Shown in pieces: positions 9,383 through 18,248 of a stretch of 48,410 nucleotides of DNA. The stretch is from Coemansia sp. RSA 922 (Eukaryota; Kickxellomycota; Kickxellomycetes; Kickxellales; Kickxellaceae). Each line of letters begins with the position of its first letter. Within the stretch, counting starts at the first letter, position 1. The notes beneath the pieces are model-generated. The model was not told where the DNA came from. It worked only from the letters and a program-made list of their open reading frames with translations, and did not search any database. The stretch spans positions 1-48,410 of the forward strand of contig JANBQS010000039.1 of assembly GCA_027577415.1 (NCBI GenBank), given 5' to 3'. A program made the translations under genes and the position numbers.

Positions 9383-11035
9383 ATGTCTAGTACTGTTTTA
9401 CTCCATATTGTTTATCTCTGGCTTGTTTGTGCCTACCAGACCAGTGCTGCACGCATCTGCGTATACTGGGATGTTGGATATGTAGATATTGACCGAGCTG
9501 GATACGGCATTGTGCGAGGCATCGGTGCTAACGGCGCACTGCCTATTCCACCAGTCACAATTACTGTTGGTGATACGCTGGCACTCACCGTACACAATTC
9601 GCTCAACGTTACTACGTCGATTCATGCACACGGCCTCTTCCAGAAGGGCACTAGCTTTATGGATGGACCTGCGCCGGTTACGCAATGCGGCATTCCGCCA
9701 GGCGATCAATTTACTTACGAGTATGTCGTTGACCAAGCGGGCACCTTTTGGCTCCATGGCCATGACCATCACCAGAACTCGGACGGCCTGCGCACTCCTC
9801 TCGTTATCCGCGATAGGGGCAGGCCACCGGTTGCATACGACGAGGAAATGCTGTTCTCGTTTGAGGACTGGTACTCTCAGACCTTTGCGGATCGTGCAAG
9901 GGACACTCTAGATCCCAGCCAGCCGTTTCCACCTGCACGCGGGTATGGATTTGGGCTAATTAATGGCATTAATGGAAACTACACTCGGCCGATTTACTTT
10001 CAGCCTGGCCGGACATATCGCTTGCGTTTGATCAATATGTCGGCTACAATGTGGTACCAGTTTACCCTCCCGGGACATGTCATGCGTGTAGTGGAGATTG
10101 ACGGCGAGTACACGGAGTCACTGGAGGTGGATGGTGTGGACATTGCGCCTGCACAGCGCTACTCAGTACTGGTTACGGCTCACTCGACCAGATCTTTTAA
10201 CTATCACTTCAACGCCACGATGTACGCCAGCTTTATTCCTCCGACCCCCGGCCTATCTCCGCGCATTTTTATCGGCGATATTATCTACCAGCAAGGCGCA
10301 CCGTTTATCCAACCTAGTTCATACGACGACTCGTTCAGATGGGCCAATGATATTAATCTTCATGCGCTGGACCAGGAGCCCGCACTGCCTGTCGACCGTT
10401 CGATACGGCTGGCTGTTGGTAATAACCTTTACCAGAATGGGCAGCATCTCGATCATTTCAACAACGTTACATATGCACCGCCTATTACTCCGACGCTGTA
10501 CACAGCACTGAGCATGGGCGATATGGCGCTGGACGAGCGAGTGTATGGCCCACAGACGCATGCGATCGTACTCAAGCACAACGAGGCCATTGAACTGGTT
10601 ATCCACAGCCCAAACACACTTCCGCATCCTTTACACTTGCATGGCCATACGTTCCAGATAACCGAGTATGGTCCAGCTGACTTGCTAGTTCCCAATAGCC
10701 GTACCGTAGCCCCTGTTGTCAAGAATACAGGAGTGCCGGCTAGGCGCGACACTATGGTTATCCCTCCTTTCCAGTACATTAAAGTAAGATTCAGGGCCGA
10801 CAATCCTGGAGTCTGGCTATTGCACTGCCATATGGATATACACTTTGTCTTGGGCATGGCTATGACGTTCGTCGAGGCACCCGACGTGCTACAAAATACC
10901 ATGACGGTTCCACCAGAGATGCTCGACTTTTGCACCAAGCAAGGGATCAGTACCACGGGCAATGCTGCGGGAAACCAGGGCCTTAATTTTAGCGGGCTAC
11001 CTCCAGCGCCTATATTTGTCTCCATCGACCCCTAA
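9383..11035 (+). CDS. Secreted multicopper oxidase 5 (Fet3/laccase type)
   Basis: Starting at 9383 the protein has 550 residues with a proper signal peptide (hydrophobic stretch then YQTSAARI). The frame is open back to an ATG at 9293, but that codon sits on the TATA box. Copper motifs are SIHAHG, FWLHGHDHHQ, HPLHLHGH and HCHMDIHFVLGM, all complete, with Met axial. Like MCO 4 it has the extended loop before ARRDTM. It groups by eye with MCO 4 rather than with MCO 1/2, so the array seems to consist of an older pair and a younger pair plus fragment. It is the last MCO before the catalase, 386 bp upstream of it on the same strand. Confidence 0.92.
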   Translation: MSSTVLLHIVYLWLVCAYQTSAARICVYWDVGYVDIDRAGYGIVRGIGANGALPIPPVTITVGDTLALTVHNSLNVTTSIHAHGLFQKGTSFMDGPAPVTQCGIPPGDQFTYEYVVDQAGTFWLHGHDHHQNSDGLRTPLVIRDRGRPPVAYDEEMLFSFEDWYSQTFADRARDTLDPSQPFPPARGYGFGLINGINGNYTRPIYFQPGRTYRLRLINMSATMWYQFTLPGHVMRVVEIDGEYTESLEVDGVDIAPAQRYSVLVTAHSTRSFNYHFNATMYASFIPPTPGLSPRIFIGDIIYQQGAPFIQPSSYDDSFRWANDINLHALDQEPALPVDRSIRLAVGNNLYQNGQHLDHFNNVTYAPPITPTLYTALSMGDMALDERVYGPQTHAIVLKHNEAIELVIHSPNTLPHPLHLHGHTFQITEYGPADLLVPNSRTVAPVVKNTGVPARRDTMVIPPFQYIKVRFRADNPGVWLLHCHMDIHFVLGMAMTFVEAPDVLQNTMTVPPEMLDFCTKQGISTTGNAAGNQGLNFSGLPPAPIFVSIDP

Positions 11036-11421
11036 TATCGTAGACCGCTTTGCTGTTACTATTTTGCTATTACTATTTGTCCAAGAACTTGGCGGTAATC
11101 CCCTACCAATCCCAATCCTATTTACACATGTATCATGTGCACTCCGCACTTGTCACGCGGATTATGTGGGAATACCGAGCTTAAACTGATATGCTGACGA
11201 TGTTGCTGCAATGTGTGTAGCGGCGGTGGTGGCGGCGCGTGAGAATATACCCCCTAGTCCTGATATCTAGGGTCATTTGTCAGACAAAGATTAGATGAGC
11301 GAGGTACAAAAAAATCAGGTTGCTACATTTAAAGAAACACCCTAGCCAACTGTCCATACGACTCTTTACTTTTGTATCTATCTCTTCTCCGAGTAAAAAA
11401 TTATCTAACCTTTTTCTCAAG
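11036..11421. other. Spacer between MCO 5 and catalase
   Basis: Contains a GGCGGTGGTGGCGGC run near 11221-11237 and an interrupted inverted repeat CCCTAG...CTAGGG around 11254-11275 (arms of 6, about 9 apart). These may be promoter elements of the catalase. No gene is visible. Confidence 0.45.
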
Positions 11422-12906
11422 ATGAAAAGCACTGATCTTCCTCTAAACAGCGACAAGCTTGGCGTACTGACGACTGGCTCTGGTAACCCAGTGCCCAACA
11501 ACCAGACGTCTCAGACTGCCGGGTACTATGGACCCGTATTGATGCAAGATTTTCATCTTATTGACAAGCTTGCTCATTTTGACCGTGAGCGTATCCCCGA
11601 GCGCGTAGTCCATGCCAAGGGTGCTGGCGCACACGGATACTTTGAAGTAACCAAGGACATTAGCCACCTTACTTGCGCCAAATTCCTAAGTGAGGTTGGT
11701 AAGCGCACGCCCATTTTCGCGCGCTTCTCTACTGTTGGCGGTGAATCGGGGTCGGCAGACACTGCGCGTGACCCACGCGGCTTTGCCGTCAAGTTTTATA
11801 CTGAGGAGGGCAACTGGGATATGGTCGGCAATAACACGCCTATATTTTTTATTCGCGACCCGTTGAAATTTCCTGACTTTATTCATACTCAGAAGCGCGA
11901 CCCTAGGACTCATTTGAAGAACCCCGATATGCAGTGGGATTTTTGGTCGCATGTGCCCGAGGCCCTGCATCAGGTCATGATTCTGTTCTCCAATCGCGGT
12001 ACGCCCGACGGCTTCCGCCACATGCACGGGTACTCGAGCCACACGCTAAAGCTTGTCAAGGAGGACGGATCCTTCCACTATGTCAAGTGGCACTTCCGCA
12101 CTGACCAAGGGATCAAGAATTTGACTGCGCAGAAGGCCGCCGAATTAACTGGCACTAATCCCGACTATGCAACTCAGGACCTATTTGAGGCGATTGAGCG
12201 TGGCGACCACCCATCATGGACCGTTTACGTTCAGATCTTCACCGAGGAGGAGGCGATGAAGCTCAAGTATAATCCGTTTGATGTCACCAAGGTTGTCAGC
12301 CAGAAGGACTTCCCGCTACACGAGGTCGGCCGTATGGTATTGGATCGCAACCCCGAGAACTACTTTGCCGAGGTCGAGCAAGCCGCGTTTTCGCCCTCCC
12401 ACATGGTTCCGGGTATTGCGCCCTCGCCTGACCGCATGCTTCAGGGCCGGCTGTTCAGTTACCCAGATACTCACCGCCACCGCCTGGGCGCCAACTACTT
12501 GCAGCTGCCTATTAACAGTCCCCGGGACAGTGTGAGGAACCAGCAGCGCGACGGACCCATGTGTTTCGGCACTAATGGCGGACGTCTGCCCAACTACGAG
12601 CCCAATTCGTTTGGCGGGCCGCAACAGGCACCAGCTACTCGTGAGATTGACGCCAGATCGGCTGTCGAGGGATATATTGGTCGTCACAGCTATGAGCTGA
12701 CTGATGAGGATTTTGATCAGCCGCGCGCCTTGTATCGTTTGCTTGACGCCAAGGAGCAGCAAGACCTAGTTGACAATATGGCTGGAAGTATCGCTCAGGC
12801 AAAGCCCGCTTTCCAGCGTAATATCTTGCCACACCTCAAGCGTATTGACAGTGAGTTTGGATCTCGCATCGAGGCGAAACTCAACAGCGAACTTTCGACC
12901 GAGTAG
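11422..12906 (+). CDS. Haem catalase, small-subunit type
   Basis: From the ATG at 11422 the protein has 494 residues, the usual length of small-subunit clade 3 catalases; the frame extends upstream to 11320 but the extra 34 residues do not look like catalase. Catalases turn two hydrogen peroxide into water and oxygen. The distal active-site His is in [16 protein letters not shown], the distal Asn in the [11 protein letters not shown] segment, and the proximal haem Tyr in [19 protein letters not shown]-clade residues cannot be judged by eye. The C-terminus (LNSELSTE) has no SKL-like peroxisomal signal and there is no signal peptide, so cytosolic placement is likeliest. It is on the same strand as the MCO array. 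As fungal oxidases and iron uptake both create oxidative load, co-location may be functional (inference). Confidence 0.97.
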   Translation: MKSTDLPLNSDKLGVLTTGSGNPVPNNQTSQTAGYYGPVLMQDFHLIDKLAHFDRERIPERVVHAKGAGAHGYFEVTKDISHLTCAKFLSEVGKRTPIFARFSTVGGESGSADTARDPRGFAVKFYTEEGNWDMVGNNTPIFFIRDPLKFPDFIHTQKRDPRTHLKNPDMQWDFWSHVPEALHQVMILFSNRGTPDGFRHMHGYSSHTLKLVKEDGSFHYVKWHFRTDQGIKNLTAQKAAELTGTNPDYATQDLFEAIERGDHPSWTVYVQIFTEEEAMKLKYNPFDVTKVVSQKDFPLHEVGRMVLDRNPENYFAEVEQAAFSPSHMVPGIAPSPDRMLQGRLFSYPDTHRHRLGANYLQLPINSPRDSVRNQQRDGPMCFGTNGGRLPNYEPNSFGGPQQAPATREIDARSAVEGYIGRHSYELTDEDFDQPRALYRLLDAKEQQDLVDNMAGSIAQAKPAFQRNILPHLKRIDSEFGSRIEAKLNSELSTE

Positions 12907-13918
12907 ACGTCACGTTTACATGCTTGGAAGAGTAGCATCAGGTGAATGTGGTCACAATTTCTTCACAATCGCTTTTTTACGTAATTGTCAGTCGATTATT
13001 TAACATGTTCGTCATCCTTTTTTTAGCCCCACATGATCCACACGTGTAAGACACGTCTTTGAAACTAAGGCGAATTGCGTCAAAGTTGAATAAGAATCAG
13101 ACGAAACTTACGTAGAGGCGGGAAAAAAATTCCAATCGAGATGCTGTCAACGTGATGCACTCATGAGTGGTTCATGACATTGTCAGTTGGCTTCCCTTTT
13201 TACCACCTTTGTAGTAGCGGGTGCTTTTTGTTTGCAGCACTTGTCTTTAGAATGGGCATTTTCTTTTTGTTAAAAGATTACAACAACATACCTCATGTTT
13301 TTGGACACTTTTTTTGGAGCACTACGGCCATGAAAGAAAAAAAATTGCGCAAACGTCAGACTGACGAAACTTTTCCTTCTTTTTATTTGCACGCTTTTCC
13401 TTTTTAAAAAGAATCTTTTTTTCTTCAAAGAGCAAAAAGGACTTTAGCTGGTTGGGGGAGGAAGAGCTCATCATGAAGCACTTCTTTTGAGGAAAAAGAA
13501 AGGAGCCTTTTGAAAAGGCCTTCAAGTCTCGTCCACCTTCCTTTTGTGTGTTTGAACAAAAAAAGAACAAAAAGGAAGGGCAACAATGAGGTAAAAAGGT
13601 GGGGATGCTTTTTAAAAAAGAATCTTTCCTTTGCAAAGAATCCTTTTTGAACAAGAGAGGAAATAATTGGTATTTTTTGGGGGAGGGGAGAGGCATACCC
13701 TTTGAGTGCCAAAATAATGTTGTCGATGCTTTTAAACAAGAGGACCAGCCCCCCTTTCCTCCTCGCTTACGCTATCAACTATTTTTGTAAATTCCTGGTA
13801 TATTTTAGTTATACTTTTTCTTCGTCTTTCTTTCTTTCATTATTTTCTCTGCACTATTTTTTCTATTACATAGTCGGCTACACACTACGTTAGCCAGTGC
13901 ACATACGTAAAAAAAATT
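12907..13918. other. 1-kb gene-free spacer with strong purine/pyrimidine tracts
   Basis: No credible coding sequence. Low-complexity runs of A/G or C/T fill 13320-13880. The perfect palindrome CGTCAG-A-CTGACG is at 13354-13366, and CCTTTTGAAAAGG is near 13507-13519. Open frames on the minus strand here are just translated Lys/Phe/Ser-rich low complexity. Confidence 0.6.
13400..13638. repeat. Imperfect direct repeat in the purine-rich spacer
   Basis: A unit of about 31-33 bases starting CTTTTTAAAAA-GAATCTTT at 13400 returns at 13608 with the same order of words (CTTTTTAAAAAAGAATCTTT, then a CTT-CAAAG ending). Origin unknown; low complexity makes chance similarity partly possible. Confidence 0.45.
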
Positions 13919-15820
13919 ATGACACGTATTCCAAAGGGATCCAACTTATTTAGTGCATTTGAGCACAAGAGAAAGGTACAAGGATATTCGCCAATGACAA
14001 GACCACAACAGAAAACGCCTCTGTCGCAGCATAGCAGTCTGCTAAAGGCCAAGGTATTTTCTTCTCAAGAAACCAACCCACCCTCAAAGTCCCAGCCAAG
14101 TTCTCCACCTCATTCAGCAGTTGACTCGACTCCAAAGACTAGTCCTAGTTCTCCTCTACCTACTAACGTCAAGTCTGATCATGAGCCCAAGCAGCTTATT
14201 GTGCAGGGCCTACAGAGGCAGCAACCACTGAGGACAGCGTGGCCGGCAGAAACAGATTATTGCTTTGTCAAGACACTAGCTCAACACACGACTTGCGATG
14301 GCACTAACGGGTTGGGTCTAAACCACACATATATGGACCAGGCGGCTATTCAGTTGGTGGAGGATTCACTGAGCCACAACGTTGATATAGCGACAATTGC
14401 AGATGAATGTAAACACAGATTTCCTAACAAGAACGAAGCACACTATTCAGTGGAAAGCATAAAGTTATTGTTGGAGCTAAGTAGGAAGTGTCCTGGATAC
14501 TCGTTCCAGCAACTGAATACTAAACATTTGAATATGTGGACACGCGTAATTGCACCGTTTCGTCAAGTATTTGAAACAGGTACATTGTATAAGAGTAAGC
14601 AGTTATTTCACAGGGATTGCAAGAAATTTGCAAAAGTTTTTATAAACTTTTTCACATTTATCGTTCAGCAAGGTATTGAAGCCAACTACTGTCCTACGCT
14701 TGTTAAGAATGCGGGTCAGGCTAGTAAACTTTTGGAGCAGTGGATTGTTTCAATGTTTGAGCATCATGGTGTTAATATGTCGCAGTTTATGTTTCAATGC
14801 GGATTACACTTGTGTCGTGCCTATGTCCGTAATAAGCAGGCAGTTTATCCTACGGCGTCTGAGCATGCTATACTAACTTCGCAGAGTCCTGCGGCTAGTG
14901 ATATTTTGACTGTGCTGAAGAACTATTTTGGATATATTTGCGAGTATGAGGATGTTACTCCAGCAGCAAAATTTGAAATGGATTCACGCAATATGCAAAC
15001 TAACAAGCCACTTTTAAATAAGGTTTCTGTTGATCCTAGATATATCCAGCAGATGGTGACAGTAGCTCATCCTCGTACTGTGCAATATCCTGCTCCGACG
15101 CCTTATACTCGGCCAACAGTTAGTCAGCCTTCTCGTCCTTCAGTAGTTAATGCGCACTCTTCTGATCGTCCTTATCTTACTGCCTACCCTGCTCAAGCCG
15201 CCTATCCTCATCCTACTGGCCCATGGCAAGATGGCATGTCCCGTCCGGCTCCATCTCATCCTCACATTGTTCAGCGCCCTAGTGCAGCACCGCTGAGACC
15301 CACGCCAGTATATCCTGCACCTGCATACAGTAACCCCAATCGCAGCCCTCCTTACAGTCCCACCCACAACATACACCTGCACAGAGAACAAGGCAAGCAT
15401 GAGGCCTATGGAAACTCGCTTCCAGCAGCCAGCCCTTGCATGCGTGTACACCAGCAGGCTAGCCAGGGTAACTGGGCGCATCCCCCAGCGTACAGCCGTC
15501 CAGTGGCACCACCACATGTTGGCCAAGCTACAAGCCCCAAATACACCTCCAAGTATCCGGCAGCATTCCCACCTGTGGCCAGCACTACGAGAGCTAATGG
15601 GCCGAGTGACAGGCAGGCAGCGCCTGTGCGGCTTGCTCCGATTCTGGAGAACAGGCGTGCGAATGGGGGCCAGGCAGTTGACAATCTGATCAATGACACG
15701 CTTGATCAACTCGACTCTAGCGATGCGGAATACAAGGCAGAGACCTCGGAGGAAACCACAGCAGTACAATCGCCAGAGACTTTAGACAGGCAGCCATTTC
15801 CACGTAGAATATTAAACTAA
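13919..15820 (+). CDS. Hypothetical protein, helical core with Pro/Ser/Tyr-rich tail
   Basis: I do not recognise this 633-residue protein. Residues ~1-105 are rich in Ser, Pro, Gln and Lys and look disordered. Residues ~110-370 form the only compact part, with mixed hydrophobic/helical character and conserved-looking Cys and aromatic residues (FHRDCKKFAKVFINFFTFIV, then FQCGLHLCRAYV). From ~380 to 565 there is a long Pro/Tyr/Ala/His-rich low-complexity stretch with repeated AYP/YPAP-like words. The tail is acidic (SSDAEYKAETSEETT). The architecture is common in fungal transcription or RNA-associated regulators, but no DNA- or RNA-binding motif is visible. No signal peptide or membrane helix. 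Codon use is AT-richer than the neighbouring VPS4 core. Long open frame and even codon character support a real gene. Confidence 0.8.
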   Translation: MTRIPKGSNLFSAFEHKRKVQGYSPMTRPQQKTPLSQHSSLLKAKVFSSQETNPPSKSQPSSPPHSAVDSTPKTSPSSPLPTNVKSDHEPKQLIVQGLQRQQPLRTAWPAETDYCFVKTLAQHTTCDGTNGLGLNHTYMDQAAIQLVEDSLSHNVDIATIADECKHRFPNKNEAHYSVESIKLLLELSRKCPGYSFQQLNTKHLNMWTRVIAPFRQVFETGTLYKSKQLFHRDCKKFAKVFINFFTFIVQQGIEANYCPTLVKNAGQASKLLEQWIVSMFEHHGVNMSQFMFQCGLHLCRAYVRNKQAVYPTASEHAILTSQSPAASDILTVLKNYFGYICEYEDVTPAAKFEMDSRNMQTNKPLLNKVSVDPRYIQQMVTVAHPRTVQYPAPTPYTRPTVSQPSRPSVVNAHSSDRPYLTAYPAQAAYPHPTGPWQDGMSRPAPSHPHIVQRPSAAPLRPTPVYPAPAYSNPNRSPPYSPTHNIHLHREQGKHEAYGNSLPAASPCMRVHQQASQGNWAHPPAYSRPVAPPHVGQATSPKYTSKYPAAFPPVASTTRANGPSDRQAAPVRLAPILENRRANGGQAVDNLINDTLDQLDSSDAEYKAETSEETTAVQSPETLDRQPFPRRILN

Positions 15821-16151
15821 AATACATGTGGTGTTGTTTAGTTTATGATGTATATTTTTCGTATCAAAAGAGGTCGCCAAGGCTCTGGGCATGCATGAGC
15901 CGGCGAGCCGATTGTCTGGCGATTGCCAAGCGTAAAGCGTAATTCCGGACAATCACGTTTTGTGTGTTTTTCGCTTTTCGATACTCTTTTATTTGTCTTT
16001 TATTACTTTTTATTTTTATTTTTATTGTCACTAAATTTCGCTCGAGGAGGGGAAGTGTTGTTGAGGGAGGAATTTATGTAAATCTACTCTTCGAGCCTTA
16101 TATATACGTCTCCTTTATTTATATAGGAGCGAGTGACTGAAGTCAACAAAA
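15821..16151. other. Intergenic region and VPS4 promoter
   Basis: AT-rich; TATA-like words TTATATATA (about 16098) and TTTATATAGG (about 16118) lie 30-55 bp before the VPS4 start. No gene seen. Confidence 0.5.
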
Positions 16152-17569
16152 ATGTCGGGTGTCAACTTTATAGAGGCAAGTAGTTGAGGTCGCCAAACAC
16201 AGGAAACATGGCTCAGAAAAATATGTGGCTAATACATTTGAACATTGTGTAGAAGGCAAAGGATATCGTTAATCGCGCCATTGCCGAAGACAATGCGGGA
16301 AACTACGAAGAGGCATACAAGCTCTACCGCGATGCGATTGAATGGTACTTGACTGGCATAAAGTACGAAAAGGTCGACTCGCGCAAGCTGACGATCCGCA
16401 AGCGGCTGACCGAGTACATGGACCGCGCGGAGCAGCTCAAGGAGCACCTGGCAAAGGCGCGCGACAACAGAAAGCCCGTGCCGGTGGGCAGCACCAATGG
16501 CGGTGGCGGTGGGGCGAAGAAGAAGGCGGGCGGCAAGGACGACGAGGACGGCAGCGGGCTGGACAGCGAGACAAAGAAGCTGCGGCAGGGCCTGGAGGGC
16601 GCGATTCTCAGCGAGAAGCCCAACGTGCACTGGGAGGACGTGGCGGGGCTGGACGGGGCCAAGGAGGCGCTGAAGGAGGCGGTGATCCTGCCGATCAAGT
16701 TCCCGCAGCTGTTCACGGGCAAGCGGACGCCGTGGCGCGGCATCCTCCTGTACGGGCCCCCGGGCACGGGCAAGTCGTACCTGGCCAAGGCCGTGGCGAC
16801 CGAGGCCGACTCGACGTTTTACGCCGTGTCGTCGTCGGACCTGGTGTCAAAGTGGATGGGCGAGAGCGAGCGGCTGGTCAAGAACCTGTTTGCCATGGCG
16901 CGCGAGAACAAGCCGTCGATCATCTTCATCGACGAGGTCGACTCGCTGTGCGGCACGCGCGGCGAGGGCGAGTCGGAGGCGTCGCGCCGCATCAAAACCG
17001 AGTTCCTCGTGCAGATGAACGGCGTCGGCAACGACGACACGGGCGTGCTGGTGCTGGGCGCCACCAACATCCCGTGGGCGCTGGACTCGGCCATCCGCCG
17101 CCGCTTCGAGAAGCGCATCTACATCCCGCTGCCCGACGCCGCCGCGCGCGCCCGCATGTTCCAGCTGCACATCGGCAACACGCCCTGCACGCTGACCCAG
17201 CGCGACTACAAGATGCTGGCCGAGCGCACCGACGGCTACTCGGGCTCGGACATTGCCGTCATTGTGCGCGACGCGCTGATGCAGCCCATCCGCAAGGTCC
17301 AGGTCGCCACCCACTTTAAGCGCGTCAGATGCCCGGCCGACCGCGCCGTGCCTGACGGGCCCGTCCGCGACTTTTGGACTCCCTGCTCGCCGGGCGACCC
17401 GCATGCGGTCGAGAAGACCTGGTCCGAGGTCGCTGGCGACGAGCTGTGGGAGCCGGATCTGGCCTCGTCGGACTTTCTCAAGGCTGTTAAGAACAGCCGC
17501 CCTACCGTCAATGACGCCGACTTGTCAAAGCAGATTGAGTTTACTAATGACTTTGGCCAGGAAGGGTAG
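16152..17569 (+). CDS. VPS4: Vacuolar protein sorting AAA-ATPase Vps4 (two exons)
   Basis: The product, from exons 16152-16175 and 16253-17569, has 446 residues; yeast Vps4 has 437. Vps4 disassembles ESCRT-III at endosomes and other membranes. The N-terminal MIT domain (MSGVNFIE then [10 protein letters not shown], with a Tyr/Glu-rich three-helix pattern to ~residue 75) binds ESCRT-III tails. A Gly/Lys-rich linker follows, then the AAA domain with Walker A GPPGTGKS, Walker [10 protein letters not shown], and the second region of homology ending in [15 protein letters not shown]. The conserved C-terminal helix with FTNDFGQEG closes the protein. Without exon 1 the MIT helix would lack its start, which is why I place a short first exon. 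Third codon positions in the middle of the gene are almost all G/C, unlike both gene ends and the neighbours. Confidence 0.95.
16176..16252 (+). other. GC-AG intron of VPS4 (77 bp)
   Basis: Splice donor GAG|GCAAGT, the standard form of the rare GC donor, and acceptor GTGTAG|AAG. A branch-like CTAATAC is at 16229-16235. Removing it joins codon 8 (Glu) to Lys in phase 0 and gives a normal Vps4 N-terminus. The nearby GT at 16180 would leave the wrong frame with the available acceptors. Confidence 0.85.
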
Positions 17570-17581
17570 ATATTTGAGTGT

Positions 17582-17676
17582 TATGTGGAAAATGTACTCG
17601 TTGGACTTGACATGCCTTTATATTACTTGGATGTTATGTGCTTCTACTATGTGGAAAATGTACTCGTTGGACTTGA
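17582..17676. repeat. Exact 29-bp direct repeat, 66-bp period
   Basis: The 29 bases at 17582-17610, beginning TATGTGGAAAATGTACTCG, recur exactly at 17648-17676. The period of 66 bp is a multiple of three. The repeats straddle the 3' end of the putative minus-strand gene 17618-17878, and look like a small tandem duplication. Confidence 0.85.
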
Positions 17677-17878
17677 TCGCAGGCAACACTTCCTTTAGTG
17701 GCTTGGACGAGTCTACTGGGATATATTCCTCGCCTTGGATGATACACAGTAGGCAGTCCTTGTACTGTGCGAAATCATTGTCGGAGGACGTTAGTTCGTT
17801 CCAGGTCTTTTCGCTCATGTCTACTTTGAAATCCAGTTTGCAGCTCTGTCTGGGAAGAATAAACGAGATACGTAGCAT
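17618..17878 (-). CDS. Possible small hypothetical protein
   Basis: An 86-residue minus-strand frame between VPS4 and SSL1, convergent with VPS4. I recognise no family. The composition is protein-like rather than low complexity: amphipathic, with acidic middle (MSEKTWNELTSSDNDFAQY), a CLLCIIQGEEYIPV stretch and a hydrophilic end. An internal Met at residue 21 is an alternative start. The C-terminal coding bases overlap one copy of the 66-bp-period repeat. No clear TATA box is seen. It could equally be a relic; confidence is low. The remaining part of the 17570-18248 spacer shows nothing else. Confidence 0.35.
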   Translation of the reverse strand: MLRISFILPRQSCKLDFKVDMSEKTWNELTSSDNDFAQYKDCLLCIIQGEEYIPVDSSKPLKEVLPAIKSNEYIFHIVEAHNIQVI

Positions 17879-18248
17879 CAGTGTGGATAATGTAGAAAAG
17901 ATGTGTGTTGGAGGCTTAAGGAAAAATGTGGGAGGGAGTATTTGTGACGGTTTTTATAGTCAGTGAGTAAAAACATTTTTTTGTTTTGCTGAATAAAAGG
18001 TTGTCATGTAAAAAATCCCCCGAGTTCTTTTGCAAAAAGACCGTCATAAGAACAACGATGTGGACCTCACTGACTGCCAGAAGCAAGTGACATTTGCAAT
18101 CATCGCAATCCAAGAATAATACATGTGACATCCCCTAAGCTAACACAACAACTAAAGCCTGGTTAACCACCATCGTAATATGCCAAAGAATACGTGAAAT
18201 AAATCACCTTTGTTCTGTTATTTATACACCCTATTTTTTTTCTGAATC

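Noticed and set aside
13322..13739. Minus-strand frames of 104-124 codons in the spacer
   Set aside because: Translation is Lys/Phe/Ser/Pro low complexity produced by the purine/pyrimidine tracts; two frames overlap with the same look.
16342..17319. 325-codon second frame in VPS4
   Set aside because: Gly/Arg/Ala-rich product of the very high GC content in the VPS4 core, which removes stop codons in other frames.
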